Of a stretch of DNA of 64,000 nt, positions 1-8,698 are shown piece after piece (the first letter of the stretch is position 1; each line of letters begins with the position of its first letter). The DNA lies in assembly GCA_936911875.1 (NCBI GenBank), contig CAKZGB010000006.1, positions 124,001-188,000 of the forward strand. Direction: 5' to 3'. Position numbers and translations under genes: made by a program. The stretch comes from an uncultured Lysobacteraceae bacterium (GTDB taxonomy: Bacteria; Pseudomonadota; Gammaproteobacteria; Xanthomonadales; Xanthomonadaceae). The notes beneath the pieces were generated by a model. The model searched no databases, was not told where the DNA came from, and was given only the letters and a program-made list of their open reading frames with translations.

Positions 1-306
1 ATATTTGATTTTCATCATGCCGGCGCCGCGTTAGGCTACTGCGATGCCCTCTTGACGGACGGGCCTATGCACGCGCTTCTGACGCAGCGGCACTTGGGCA
101 TCGAGCGCGATTTCCCGTGCCAAGTCATGTCTTCCGTTGAGGAGGCTGCCACTTGGGTTCGGCATCGCATCGCGTGATGGGTGAGAGGCTGAAGTTCGGC
201 CCCTTGTTCGGTATGATTGAAGCTGATTGATGATGAGCCGATGCCGCGCAAACCCGCGCCAGGAAAGGGCGTGTTTTTCTGACGGTAAAAGCGACGGTAA
301 AGGCCC
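1..306. other. No supported gene at the window start
   Basis: I see no convincing coding region here. Open frames exist on both strands, but none has recognisable motifs or a ribosome binding site, and they overlap each other. The stretch is probably degenerate island-boundary DNA upstream of the guaA-like tail and the integrase. Confidence 0.4.
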
Positions 307-375
307 ATGTCGATCACAGCCAAACCCTTTAACCACGCGGACTTGCGTGATCCGTTGATGATCGAGTGGGAGTGA
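307..375 (+). other. guaA-3'-end-like segment, candidate attachment site
   Basis: A 22-codon frame (ATG at 307, TGA at 373-375) ends in the residues IEWE. Known GMP synthase (GuaA) proteins end in PPATIEWE, and the 3' end of guaA is an established integration hotspot for islands carrying tyrosine integrases. The segment lies about 320 bp before a P4-type integrase and just before a strong terminator, which is the geometry of an att site. Upstream of the last residues the match to GuaA is lost, so this would be the short core left by integration rather than the real gene. The alternative is a chance small frame. Confidence 0.4.
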
Positions 376-400
376 TTCGGCGTCTGGCATCGGCTGGCAC

Positions 401-420
401 TGAGTAGCACTGAGTAGCAC
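401..420. repeat. Perfect 10-bp tandem duplication
   Basis: The unit tgagtagcac occurs twice in a row, preceded by a partial copy (gcac). It sits between the guaA-like stop and the terminator and may be a duplication scar or part of the att region. Confidence 0.6.
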
Positions 421-432
421 GAGAACACACCT

Positions 433-458
433 AAGCCCGCGTCACTGCGGGCTTTTTT
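433..458 (+). terminator. Rho-independent terminator
   Basis: An 8-bp stem (aagcccgc / gcgggctt) with a 6-nt loop is followed by a run of six T on the plus strand. It fits the terminator of a gene that ended upstream, consistent with the guaA-like tail. Confidence 0.8.
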
Positions 459-691
459 ATGGTTTCGTTCGGCACCATCAGGCAATCTTTGGCATCGCCA
501 AGCACCGTTTTTTCATGGCATGATGAATGGCATTGAATGCTTCAATGCCATGAGATGCCGTCGATACCATGTAGCAACCTTTCTGGTGCTCATGGTATTG
601 ACCTGACGTAGTGCAATGATTTCATTGTGGTTTTACGCCAGGATGGGCTGATTTCAGATCATGGTATTTGAGCCGAATTCGGGCGAGAACC

Positions 692-1378
692 ATGCTGACC
701 GATACCAACCTGCGTAACCTCAAGCCTAGGGACAAGCTCTACAAGGAAAACGACCGCGACGGCCTCTATGTGGTCGTCACGCCCGCCGGGGCGATCTCGT
801 TCCGCTACAACTACTCGATCCACGGCCGGCAGGAGACCATCACCTTCGGCCGCTACGGTGTTGGGGGCATCACCCTGGCGGAAGCCCGCGAACGGTTGGG
901 CGAGGCCAAGAAGATGATCGCGGCCGGGAAGTCGCCGGCCAAAGAGAAGGCGCGGGACAAGGCCCGCGTTGAGGATGCAGAGACGTTCGGGGCGTGGGCG
1001 GAAAAGTGGCTGCGTGGCTACCAGATGGCTGACTCCACCCGCGACATGCGCCGTTCAATCTACGAGCGCGAGCTGAAGCCTAAATTCAGCAACCAGAAGC
1101 TGGTGGAGATCACCCACGAGGACTTGCGGGCGCTGACCGATGCCATCGTGGAGCGCGGTGCACCGGCGACCGCAGTGCATGCTCGCGAGGTGATGTTGCA
1201 GGTCTTTCGCTGGGCCATCGAGCGCGGCCAGAAGGTCGAGAACCCGGCAGAGCTGGTGCGGCCGACGACTATCGCCAAGTTCGAGCCGCGCGACCGTGCG
1301 CTGACGCCCGACGAGATCGGTCTGATGTATCAGTACATGGAGCGCATCGGCACAACGCCACCTGCGCCGCGTCATTGA
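692..1378 (+). pseudogene. P4-type tyrosine integrase, truncated
   Basis: The protein has the N-terminal arm-binding domain of P4-like integrases (DUF4102 type; residues about 1-85, with DGLYVVVTPAG and FGRYG) and the SAM-like core-binding domain (about 95-180). It stops at about 228 residues, just where the catalytic domain begins (RALTPDEIGLMYQYM). The R-H-R-H-Y catalytic residues are absent, and no other frame downstream restores them, so the gene is a 5' remnant. Full-length relatives have about 400 residues. The ATG at 692 is preferred because the upstream TTG at 668 adds only unrelated residues. A complete enzyme would have mobilised the island; this copy cannot. Confidence 0.85.
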
Positions 1379-1605
1379 GGACGGTGCCGGGGCGAGGCTG
1401 ATTGTGCTGGACAGACAATGGCTGCCCTTGTCGTCTCCGGGCCTGCATCGTCGGAAGTGGCGATGCGCGCCGGCGCTCGAGCATCGCCAGATGGGGCGAT
1501 GACGCCCCGCCTTACTCTTCCCCTTGGAGTGGATCTCTCATCGTCATTTCCGGCGATGAAATCCAACTGCAGCACCGCCAGGAATGGCGATTCTGGCCAG
1601 CTCGC

Positions 1606-1944
1606 TCACGACGCGATGCCGTGCATGGTTCGCGCACGTGCCGCGACCTGGTGCGCGTGCTCGATATAGGCCGGGTCGGCCGTGGCCTCGGCGTCCGCCA
1701 AGAATGCGGCCACGGCTTCGACGGTGGTCAGGTCTTCGGCCGGGTCAAAGGGCGTTAGGGATTCTAGGTCCGCATCGACGCGGCGGGCTAGTTCGATAGC
1801 TTGGGCGATGTCGGCCAGACGGGTGCGCACCTGGTCAGCGGTAACGGCGCGGCCTGGGTCGGCCTTCAACGCATCGTAGGCTGGGCCGATCCGTTCATGC
1901 AGCCAATGTTCCATATCCACTTTCTCTGTTTCCTCTTTGCCCAT
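1606..1944 (-). pseudogene. Chimeric or truncated antitoxin remnant
   Basis: The frame encodes 112 residues that look like two antitoxin pieces joined. Residues about 11-46 (WLHERIGPAYDALKADPGRA) resemble the C-terminal part of short ParD/RelB-like antitoxins. Residues about 62-112 (LTPFDPAEDL, then DPAYIEHAHQVAARARTMHGIA) resemble the N-terminus of HigA-like addiction module antidotes, whose HTH normally follows this point. The frame stops just before the HTH. A further frame after the stop reads SPFLAVLQ, recalling the end of that family, so a frameshift or deletion is likely. No toxin gene is next to it. I judge it a decayed toxin-antitoxin locus; antitoxin activity is unlikely. Confidence 0.55.
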
Positions 1945-2249
1945 CGCACGCCTTACGCTGATATTGCTTAGTCCGTCTCATCCAGATGAGGCCACAGGCT
2001 ACTACGTTGCCTGCTTTCCTTGGAAAAAGACACGCCGTCCACCTTCTTGGCGTAATCCATTTACGACCTGGCGGCCAAAGCACATAGCGTTGCCGTCAAG
2101 TTGGTGTGGCGAACTTGCCGCAGGGCGGAGCGCCGGCCGAATCTGTGGCTTCGCCACATGAGATTCGGGGTTCATTCGGGCAGCTCAAATGGTAAACTTG
2201 GCCAAAATTTGGAAGACTTCGCCATGCAAAACCAAGCGAGCCCCTTGTT
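1945..2249. other. Intergenic stretch before the defence operon
   Basis: No supported gene. It separates the minus-strand antitoxin remnant from the plus-strand HTH gene, so it should hold the promoter of the latter. It contains one strong hairpin, listed separately. I cannot assign clear -35/-10 elements. Confidence 0.5.
2137..2168. repeat. Perfect inverted repeat / hairpin
   Basis: The arms ccgaatct and agattcgg flank an inner stem gtggc/gccac with a TTC loop. Only three unpaired bases (atg) break the 13-bp pairing. No T-run follows, so it is not a typical terminator. It lies about 80 bp before the HTH gene and could be an operator, an excisionase site or a mobile-element end. Confidence 0.6.
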
Positions 2250-2450
2250 ATGAACCAACCCGATAGTGAAATTCTCACGCTGGACGAAGTGGCGGTCTAC
2301 CTCAAGGCTGGGAAGAAGACCGTGTATCGGCTGGCCCAGCAGGGGGAGATACCGGGATTCAAGCTAGGTGGCACCTGGCGGTTTCGTCGCAGCGAGTTGG
2401 ACCGCTGGATTGCCGCAGAGATAGCCGAGAAAACGCAGGATAAGACATGA
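2250..2450 (+). CDS. Excisionase-family (AlpA/HTH_17-like) DNA-binding protein
   Basis: A 66-residue protein made almost entirely of one winged-helix module: ILTLDEVAVYLKAGKKTVYRLAQQ, then a wing with PGFKLGGTWRFRRSELDRWI. This is the helix-turn-helix of excisionases and small MerR-like regulators. Such proteins act as recombination directionality factors or as regulators of island genes. Its stop overlaps the start of a 20-codon frame (ATGA), which in turn overlaps the methyltransferase start (TGATG). It is therefore the first cistron of the defence operon and a plausible autoregulator. Small size and position argue equally for a role as the excisionase of the broken integrase. Confidence 0.8.
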   Translation: MNQPDSEILTLDEVAVYLKAGKKTVYRLAQQGEIPGFKLGGTWRFRRSELDRWIAAEIAEKTQDKT

Positions 2451-2509
2451 GCGCCCCACTCAACGATAGCAGCCAGGCGGCTACGCCCCGAGGGGAGGCT
2501 GCACGCTGA
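2447..2509 (+). CDS. 20-codon coupling mini-ORF
   Basis: A 20-residue frame starts within the stop of the HTH gene (ATGA) and ends within the start of the methyltransferase (TGATG). It contains the purine-rich aggggagg that can serve as the methyltransferase ribosome binding site. The exact overlaps at both ends suggest translational coupling or a short leader peptide rather than a functional protein. It may also be chance. Confidence 0.35.
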   Translation: MSAPLNDSSQAATPRGEAAR

Positions 2510-5304
2510 TGAATGCCGTAGAAATAGAACAAGCCATTACCGACCTTGCGGAGCAGCCCTTTGACCCCGCAGAATTCGCCTACGCTTTCCTTGAAGCCTT
2601 TGGCAACAAGGCGACGACCATCAAGCGCCTGCGTGCGGGGGCTTCGAACAAGTCCGACCTTGGCGGTGTTCTCCAGACCAGCAACATCCACATCCTGACC
2701 TGCGACGCAGGGCGGGTGACGCAGACTTTGGCCGCACTTAAAGCCAGCCCGGCGACAGGCAAGGCTAAGGCGAAGTTCATCCTCGCTACGGACGGCGTGG
2801 ACTTCGAGGCCGAAGACCTTGCCAGTGGTGAGACAGTAGCCTGTTCCTTCAAGGACTTCCCGGATCACTTCGGCTTCTTCCTGCCGCTGGCAGGCATCAG
2901 TACCGTCCGTCAGATCAGCGAAAACGCCTTCGACATCCGGGCCACTAGCCGCCTTAATCGCCTGTACGTCGAGCTACTGAAAGACAACCCCGAATGGGGC
3001 ACGGCGGAGCGCCGCCACGACATGAACAAACTCATGGCGCGGCTAATCTTCTGCTTCTTCGCTGAGGACACCGACATTTTTATTGGTAAGGGGCGCTTCA
3101 CCGACACTATCGCGCAGATGAGTGAGCGCGACGCCTCCAATACGCACGATGTCATCGCCACACTGTTTCGTGCCATGAATACCAAGCGCGAGGAGCGGGC
3201 GGCCGCCGGCATCCCCCGTTGGGCCGCAGAGTTTCCTTACGTTAATGGTGCTTTGTTCTCTGGCAGCGACGAGGTACCGCGCTTCAGCCGCATCGCCCGC
3301 TCCTACCTGCTGCATGTCGGCGGGCTGGAATGGACCAAGATCAACCCGGACATCTTTGGCTCGATGATTCAGGCCATTGCCGAAGACGAAGAGCGCGGAG
3401 AGTTGGGCATGCATTACACCAGCGTGCCCAATATCCTGAAGGTGCTGAATCCGCTATTCCTCGACGATCTGCGGGCGAAATTGGAGGAAGCAGGCGACAA
3501 CTCGCGCGTGTTGTTGAACCTGCGCAAGCGCATGGCTCGAATCCGCGTGTTCGATCCAGCTTGCGGCTCGGGCAACTTTCTGGTGATCGCTTACAAGGAA
3601 ATGCGCGCGATCGAGGCGGAGATCAATAAGCGCCGCGGTGAAACAGATCGTGCGTCCGATATCCCGCTTACCAACTTTCGCGGGATCGAGTTGCGTGACT
3701 TCCCGGCGGAAATTGCGCGACTGGCTCTGGTCATCGCCGAATATCAGTGCGATGTGCTGTACCGGGGGCAGCGGTTGGCCCTGGCTGAGTTTCTACCGCT
3801 ACGCAACGAAAACTGGATTACTTGCGGCAATGCGCTGCGGCTCGACTGGTTGAGCATTTGCCCGCCGACTGGAACCGGCGTAAAGATGCAGGCCGATGAC
3901 TTGTTCCGTTCTCCGCTCGATCAATCTGAGATCGACTTCGAGAACGAAGGCGGCGAGACCTATATTTGTGGCAACCCGCCCTACAAAGGTAGCCAGACGC
4001 AGACAAAGGAGCAGAAGGCTGATTTGGCTTCGGTGTTTGATCCCTGTGGCATTTCGTCCAAACAAATTGACTATGTTGGTGGCTGGTTCATGAAAGCCGC
4101 CGCCTACGCGCAAGCAACGCCAACGGATTCAGCTTTCGTCAGCACCAACTCCATCTGCCAAGGCCGCATCGTTCCGATCTTGTGGCCGGAAATTTTCAAA
4201 CGCGGCTGCCACATTCGATTCGCGCACACCAGCTTTAAATGGACGAACCTTGCCGCGTACAACGCGGGCGTGATGGTCGCCATCGTCGGTCTTTCCACGG
4301 ACGCAAGCAAGAGGCGCCAGCTTTACAACCTGGACCGCGATGGTGAAACCACTGCGCGCGAAGCGACAAACATCACGCCTTATCTGACCATTGGCGAGAA
4401 CGTGGTGGTCGAAGGCCAGCGCAAGAGCGTTTCGGACTTGCCCGATATGTCTTTCGGCAACATGCCCATCGATGGAGGAAATCTCTTATTCTCGGTGGAT
4501 GAAGCGGCCTCGCTTGGCCTGAGCAAACAGGATGAAGAGACCTTTCTTCGGCGCATCTACGGCTCCGCTGAGTTCATTCGCGGAGTTGTTCGCAAGTGTC
4601 TCTGGATTCCTGATGAAAAATTGCCGAAGGCCTTGCGAATAGCCTCCATTCGAGCTCGCATTGAACGCGTTCGTGAAATGCGGCTCAAGAGCAAAGACGC
4701 AGGCACAAGAGACATGGCGGCGCGGGCTCATCAGTTCCGAGAAATGCATGGAAGCGAATCCCGTACGCTTATTGTTGCGCGTGTGTCATCGGAGAGTCGT
4801 GAGTTTATACCTGTTGACCTACTCGATAGCCAGTCGGTCGTATCTGACAGCGCCTTCGCTCTCTACGACGCCCCTCTTTGGAACCTCGCCGTCATCGCCA
4901 GCCGCCTGCATTTGGTCTGGATCGCAACCGTCTGCGGCAAGCTGAAAACAGACTTCCGATACTCCAATACCCTTGGCTGGAGCACGTTCCCGGTGCCGGC
5001 ACTGACCGAGAAAAATAAGGCTGATCTCACGCGCTGCGCCGAAGACATCCTGCTGGTCCGCGAGCATCACTTCCCCGCGACCATCTCCGACCTCTACAGC
5101 CCCGACACTATGCCCGCCGACCTGCGCGCCGCCCATGACCGCAATGACGAAGTGCTGGAACGCATCTACATCGGTCGCCGCTTCAAGAACGACACCGAGC
5201 GGCTGGAAAAGCTGTTCGATCTCTATACAAAGATGGTGGCAGGGGGCAAAGCGCCGACGAAGAAAGACGTGGTGAGAAGAGCAACTGCGAGGAGGAGGGC
5301 ATGA
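2509..5304 (+). CDS. MmeI-like class I SAM-dependent DNA methyltransferase
   Basis: The 931-residue protein carries an adenine-type methyltransferase core: motif I FDPACGSGNF at about residues 348-357 and motif IV NPPY at 489-492, which together predict N6-adenine methylation. The flanking regions (an N-terminal helical part with MARLIFCFFAEDTDIF, a target-recognition-like region after about 600, and a helical C-terminus) match the layout of MmeI-type enzymes. MmeI itself has an N-terminal PD-(D/E)XK nuclease. Here I see no such D..ExK signature, so this looks like a modification-only version. It overlaps the next gene by 4 bp (ATGA) and is followed by separate helicase and nuclease genes, so cleavage is probably done in trans. 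It most likely methylates host DNA and may also supply sequence specificity. Confidence 0.85.
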   Translation: MNAVEIEQAITDLAEQPFDPAEFAYAFLEAFGNKATTIKRLRAGASNKSDLGGVLQTSNIHILTCDAGRVTQTLAALKASPATGKAKAKFILATDGVDFEAEDLASGETVACSFKDFPDHFGFFLPLAGISTVRQISENAFDIRATSRLNRLYVELLKDNPEWGTAERRHDMNKLMARLIFCFFAEDTDIFIGKGRFTDTIAQMSERDASNTHDVIATLFRAMNTKREERAAAGIPRWAAEFPYVNGALFSGSDEVPRFSRIARSYLLHVGGLEWTKINPDIFGSMIQAIAEDEERGELGMHYTSVPNILKVLNPLFLDDLRAKLEEAGDNSRVLLNLRKRMARIRVFDPACGSGNFLVIAYKEMRAIEAEINKRRGETDRASDIPLTNFRGIELRDFPAEIARLALVIAEYQCDVLYRGQRLALAEFLPLRNENWITCGNALRLDWLSICPPTGTGVKMQADDLFRSPLDQSEIDFENEGGETYICGNPPYKGSQTQTKEQKADLASVFDPCGISSKQIDYVGGWFMKAAAYAQATPTDSAFVSTNSICQGRIVPILWPEIFKRGCHIRFAHTSFKWTNLAAYNAGVMVAIVGLSTDASKRRQLYNLDRDGETTAREATNITPYLTIGENVVVEGQRKSVSDLPDMSFGNMPIDGGNLLFSVDEAASLGLSKQDEETFLRRIYGSAEFIRGVVRKCLWIPDEKLPKALRIASIRARIERVREMRLKSKDAGTRDMAARAHQFREMHGSESRTLIVARVSSESREFIPVDLLDSQSVVSDSAFALYDAPLWNLAVIASRLHLVWIATVCGKLKTDFRYSNTLGWSTFPVPALTEKNKADLTRCAEDILLVREHHFPATISDLYSPDTMPADLRAAHDRNDEVLERIYIGRRFKNDTERLEKLFDLYTKMVAGGKAPTKKDVVRRATARRRA

Positions 5305-6647
5305 ATCGGCCTGAGCCTTTGCAGCCCGCATACGATTTCTCTTCCGCGCCCGAGCCTGTCCGCCTGCTCCACGGGTCAGCGGAACTGGAGTGGCGAGATA
5401 AGAGCTATTCCGGAAATTCTGACGTGTTGCTGCAATTTCTTCCCAGTCCACGTGTGACCCTTCATGCCTCGCTTCAAAGTGCGACGGAGGCAGAAGCATT
5501 TCGTTTTTGTTTCGATGAATCGGGGGATCGATCGCTTTCCTTCAATGGCCAGAAGGTTGAGGGGTTTCTTGTGAAGAGCAAAGCACATGATGCCATATTG
5601 GAATTGAATTGGATGCCGAAATTCGAACCAGTGGAGTTGTGTGATATGCTATCCAAGACTTCGGTTGCGGCAATCTTTCACCTCTTCAACTTTCCTGATT
5701 TCCGGGGTGGTCAGCATCAGAGAGCTGCACCTGCAGGGTGTGCTTTGTTAGTGCTGGAATCTGAAGAATGGAGAATTTCCCTTCAGGAACTACCGGACGG
5801 TGCTACGCGTGAAGCTTGGGATCGAATCAAAGACGAAGGCGGTTGTTTCCTGACGCATGTGGTGAAACTGGAGCGCAAGGACGGCAAGCTGTTCTCGGGG
5901 GACGATGCCAGCGAGCAATGCCATCTCCTTAACAACTTCCTCTCGTTCGTCAAAGGCGGGAAGAGTGCGCCTGTATGTGGGGTGGGAGTCGATGCTGCAG
6001 GTGCAACGACGTGGAAGACCTTTGCTTCCCCGCATGCTGTCAAGCCGCCTTATTCGTGGTTCAACCCGTTCAAAGCGAGTCAGGCCGAACTTCTCTTTCC
6101 GCTGTTCGTAAAGCGTTGGCAGCAGTCGGAGGAGTGGAGGGACTGTCTGCGCTCGTCCATCTACTGGTATGCGCAGGCCAACACGAGTGGCAGCTCGCCG
6201 GGCATTGATGCGGCTATCATCCTGGCACAGTCTGCCTTGGAGAGATTGGCATACCACTACCTTGTTGTGGATCGCAAGATGATCTCTGGCAAGGGTTTCG
6301 ATGACTTGCGTGCTTCCGACCGGCTGCGAATGCTTTTCACCGTCTGTGGTATTTCTAACGAGATCACGGATACCACACCGGACATCCGTCAAGCGAATGA
6401 GACCTTCAGAAAAGAGTCCAAGTGGATGGATGCGCCGCACGCCATCACAGACATCCGAAATTCTCTGGTTCATCCCGTTAGCAAGAAGAAAGTGCACGGT
6501 TGCTACGTGGATGCATGGAAGTTGAGCCTGTGGTACCTGGAGCTGTCTGTGCTGGCCTTGTGCAGCTACGACGATACCTACACCAGTCGGTTGACGGCGA
6601 AATACGTGACCGAATCAGAGACAGTGCCATGGGGAAAGAAAGCATGA
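5301..6647 (+). CDS. HEPN-like protein with RNxxxH motif, between methylase and helicase
   Basis: A 448-residue protein of unknown family. The N-terminal half looks beta-rich. The C-terminal half is helical (ALERLAYHYLVVDRK, DRLRMLFTVCGI) and contains DIRNSLVHP, giving R386-N-S-L-V-H391. An R-N-x3-H signature at the start of a helix in an all-alpha domain is the hallmark of HEPN domains, many of which are RNases in abortive-infection and toxin systems. The layout (N-terminal beta domain plus HEPN-like tail) recalls ApeA- or YopA-like phage and defence proteins, but I cannot confirm that by reading. It overlaps both neighbours by 4 bp, so it is made with them. It may be a structural or effector subunit of the restriction complex. 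Confidence 0.6.
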   Translation: MNRPEPLQPAYDFSSAPEPVRLLHGSAELEWRDKSYSGNSDVLLQFLPSPRVTLHASLQSATEAEAFRFCFDESGDRSLSFNGQKVEGFLVKSKAHDAILELNWMPKFEPVELCDMLSKTSVAAIFHLFNFPDFRGGQHQRAAPAGCALLVLESEEWRISLQELPDGATREAWDRIKDEGGCFLTHVVKLERKDGKLFSGDDASEQCHLLNNFLSFVKGGKSAPVCGVGVDAAGATTWKTFASPHAVKPPYSWFNPFKASQAELLFPLFVKRWQQSEEWRDCLRSSIYWYAQANTSGSSPGIDAAIILAQSALERLAYHYLVVDRKMISGKGFDDLRASDRLRMLFTVCGISNEITDTTPDIRQANETFRKESKWMDAPHAITDIRNSLVHPVSKKKVHGCYVDAWKLSLWYLELSVLALCSYDDTYTSRLTAKYVTESETVPWGKKA

Positions 6648-8698
6648 GTGACAAGATCAAGTCCGTACCGTCCGTTTCCGTCACCTACGCTCGCAACGGC
6701 GCATCGACCAAGGCTAATGCACTTGGTATGCGGCCCATGCAAGAGCGGGCCTACGAGAAGCGGGGCGAGCAATACCTGCTTATCAAGTCGCCGCCAGCTT
6801 CGGGTAAGAGCCGTGCATTGATGTTCGTGGCACTCGACAAACTCGAGAATCAGGGCATTAAGCAGGCCATCATCGTCGTGCCTGAGAAGTCCATCGGGGC
6901 CAGTTTCAACGACGAGCCGCTTTCGAAGTATGGATTCTGGGCTGACTGGCACGTCGACCCAAAGTGGAACCTGTGTAATGCGCCGGGCAACGACAACGGC
7001 GGTAAGGTCAGGTCGCTGGGCGCGTTCCTCGGAAGTGGCGACAAGGTGCTGGTCTGCACTCACGCGACCTTCCGCTTCGCGGTCGATGCTTACGGCGTAG
7101 AAGCGTTCGACGACCGCCTGATCGCCGTCGATGAGTTCCATCATGTTTCGGCTAACCCAGACAACAAGCTTGGTCAGCATCTGGGGCAGTTCATTGGACG
7201 GGACAAGACGCACATCTTCGCTATGACTGGCTCCTACTTCCGGGGCGACGCGGAGGCCGTCCTTGCTCCGCAAGACGAATCCAAGTTCGATACCATCACC
7301 TACACCTACTACGAACAGCTCAACGGCTACGAATACCTCAAGCAACTCGACATTGGCTACTTCTTCTACAGCGGGCCTTACGTCGATGACATCCTCAACG
7401 TCCTCGATCCCGCCGAGAAGACCATCATCCACATCCCCAACGTCAATTCGCGCGAAAGCACGAAGGACAAAATGCGCGAGGTGGAGCACATAATCGAGGC
7501 GCTGGGGGAGTGGCATGGCATCGACGCCACCACAGGGTTCCAGCTCGTTAAGCTCCCCGATGACCGCGTGTTGCGCATCGCTGATCTGGTCGATGACGAT
7601 GCCTCGAAGCGCGACCGAGTGTCCGCCGCGTTGAAAGACCCGGCTCAGAAGAACAATCGCGACCATGTGGACATCATCATCGCGCTGGGTATGGCGAAGG
7701 AAGGCTTCGACTGGATTTGGTGCGAGCACGCGCTGACCGTGGGCTACCGTGCCAGCTTGACCGAGATCGTTCAGATCATTGGTCGTGCCACCCGAGATGC
7801 GCCTGGAAAGACTCGTGCGAGGTTCACCAACCTGATCGCCGAGCCGGACGCGACCGAGGAAGCGGTCACCGAGGCCATCAACGATACGTTGAAGGCCATC
7901 GCGGCGAGTCTGCTGATGGAGCAGGTTCTCGCTCCGCGCTTCGAGTTCAAGTCCAAGAATCCCGACAGCGGCCCGACGCCAGGCTTTAATTATGGCGAGG
8001 GTGGCTATGACCCGGACCGCTGCAACATCGGTGTCAATGAGCAGACAGGTGCCTACCAGTTCGAGATCAAGGGCCTCGCCGAACCCAAGAGCAAAGAGGC
8101 AGCGCGCATCTGCCAGGAAGACTTGAACGAAGTGATCGCGGCTTTCGTGCAGGACAAGCACACCATCGAGCGTGGCTTGTTCGACGAAGAGCTGGTTCCC
8201 GAGGAGCTCACGCAGGTTCGCATGGGCAAGATCATCAAGGACAAATATCCCGAGCTTGACGCTGAAGATCAGGAGGCGGTACGCCAGCACGCCATCGCCG
8301 CCCTCAACCTTACGCAGCAGGCCAAGCGGCTTGTCACCGAAGGCGAGAGCGACGGATCGCCCAACACCGCCCTGATCGATGGCGTGCGCCGCTTTGCGAT
8401 GGACGTGCGCGAGCTGGACATTGACCTCATCGACCGCATCAACCCCTTTGGCGAAGCCTATGCCATCCTCGCCAAGACAATGAGCGAGGACAGCTTGAAG
8501 CAGGTCGCGGCGGCCATCTCGGCCAAACGCACCTCTATCACGCCTGAAGATGCCAAAGTGATCGCCAAACGCGCGGCTGAGTTCAAGCGCGAACGCGGGC
8601 GGCTTCCATCGGCGACCTCGCAAGATGCCTGGGAAAAGCACCTTGCCGAAGGCGCGGCCGCATTCATGCGTTTCAGGGCGGAGGGCCGTTATGAGTAA
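6644..8698 (+). CDS. SF2 DEAD/DEAH-type helicase of the defence operon
   Basis: A 684-residue superfamily 2 helicase or translocase. Visible motifs: Walker A SPPASGKSR (49-57), Walker B DEFHH (163-167), motif III TGS, and motif VI QIIGRATR (377-384), preceded by GMAKEGFDW. The C-terminal ~300 residues are helical and contain a tail with GRLPSATSQDAWEKHL. I chose the ATG at 6644, which overlaps the preceding stop as ATGA; an upstream in-frame start at 6500 would run through the previous gene. It overlaps the nuclease gene by 8 bp. By analogy with type I and type III systems it would be the ATP-driven translocating subunit acting with the separate methylase and GIY-YIG nuclease. Confidence 0.85.
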   Translation: MSDKIKSVPSVSVTYARNGASTKANALGMRPMQERAYEKRGEQYLLIKSPPASGKSRALMFVALDKLENQGIKQAIIVVPEKSIGASFNDEPLSKYGFWADWHVDPKWNLCNAPGNDNGGKVRSLGAFLGSGDKVLVCTHATFRFAVDAYGVEAFDDRLIAVDEFHHVSANPDNKLGQHLGQFIGRDKTHIFAMTGSYFRGDAEAVLAPQDESKFDTITYTYYEQLNGYEYLKQLDIGYFFYSGPYVDDILNVLDPAEKTIIHIPNVNSRESTKDKMREVEHIIEALGEWHGIDATTGFQLVKLPDDRVLRIADLVDDDASKRDRVSAALKDPAQKNNRDHVDIIIALGMAKEGFDWIWCEHALTVGYRASLTEIVQIIGRATRDAPGKTRARFTNLIAEPDATEEAVTEAINDTLKAIAASLLMEQVLAPRFEFKSKNPDSGPTPGFNYGEGGYDPDRCNIGVNEQTGAYQFEIKGLAEPKSKEAARICQEDLNEVIAAFVQDKHTIERGLFDEELVPEELTQVRMGKIIKDKYPELDAEDQEAVRQHAIAALNLTQQAKRLVTEGESDGSPNTALIDGVRRFAMDVRELDIDLIDRINPFGEAYAILAKTMSEDSLKQVAAAISAKRTSITPEDAKVIAKRAAEFKRERGRLPSATSQDAWEKHLAEGAAAFMRFRAEGRYE

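Noticed and set aside
31..485. Two overlapping minus-strand frames at the window start
   Set aside because: They overlap each other and the terminator and have no recognisable motifs; they are likely random open frames.
1381..1605. Possible continuation of the integrase catalytic domain
   Set aside because: I read the other frames for the R-H-R-Y motifs and found none; the similarity ends at about 1365.
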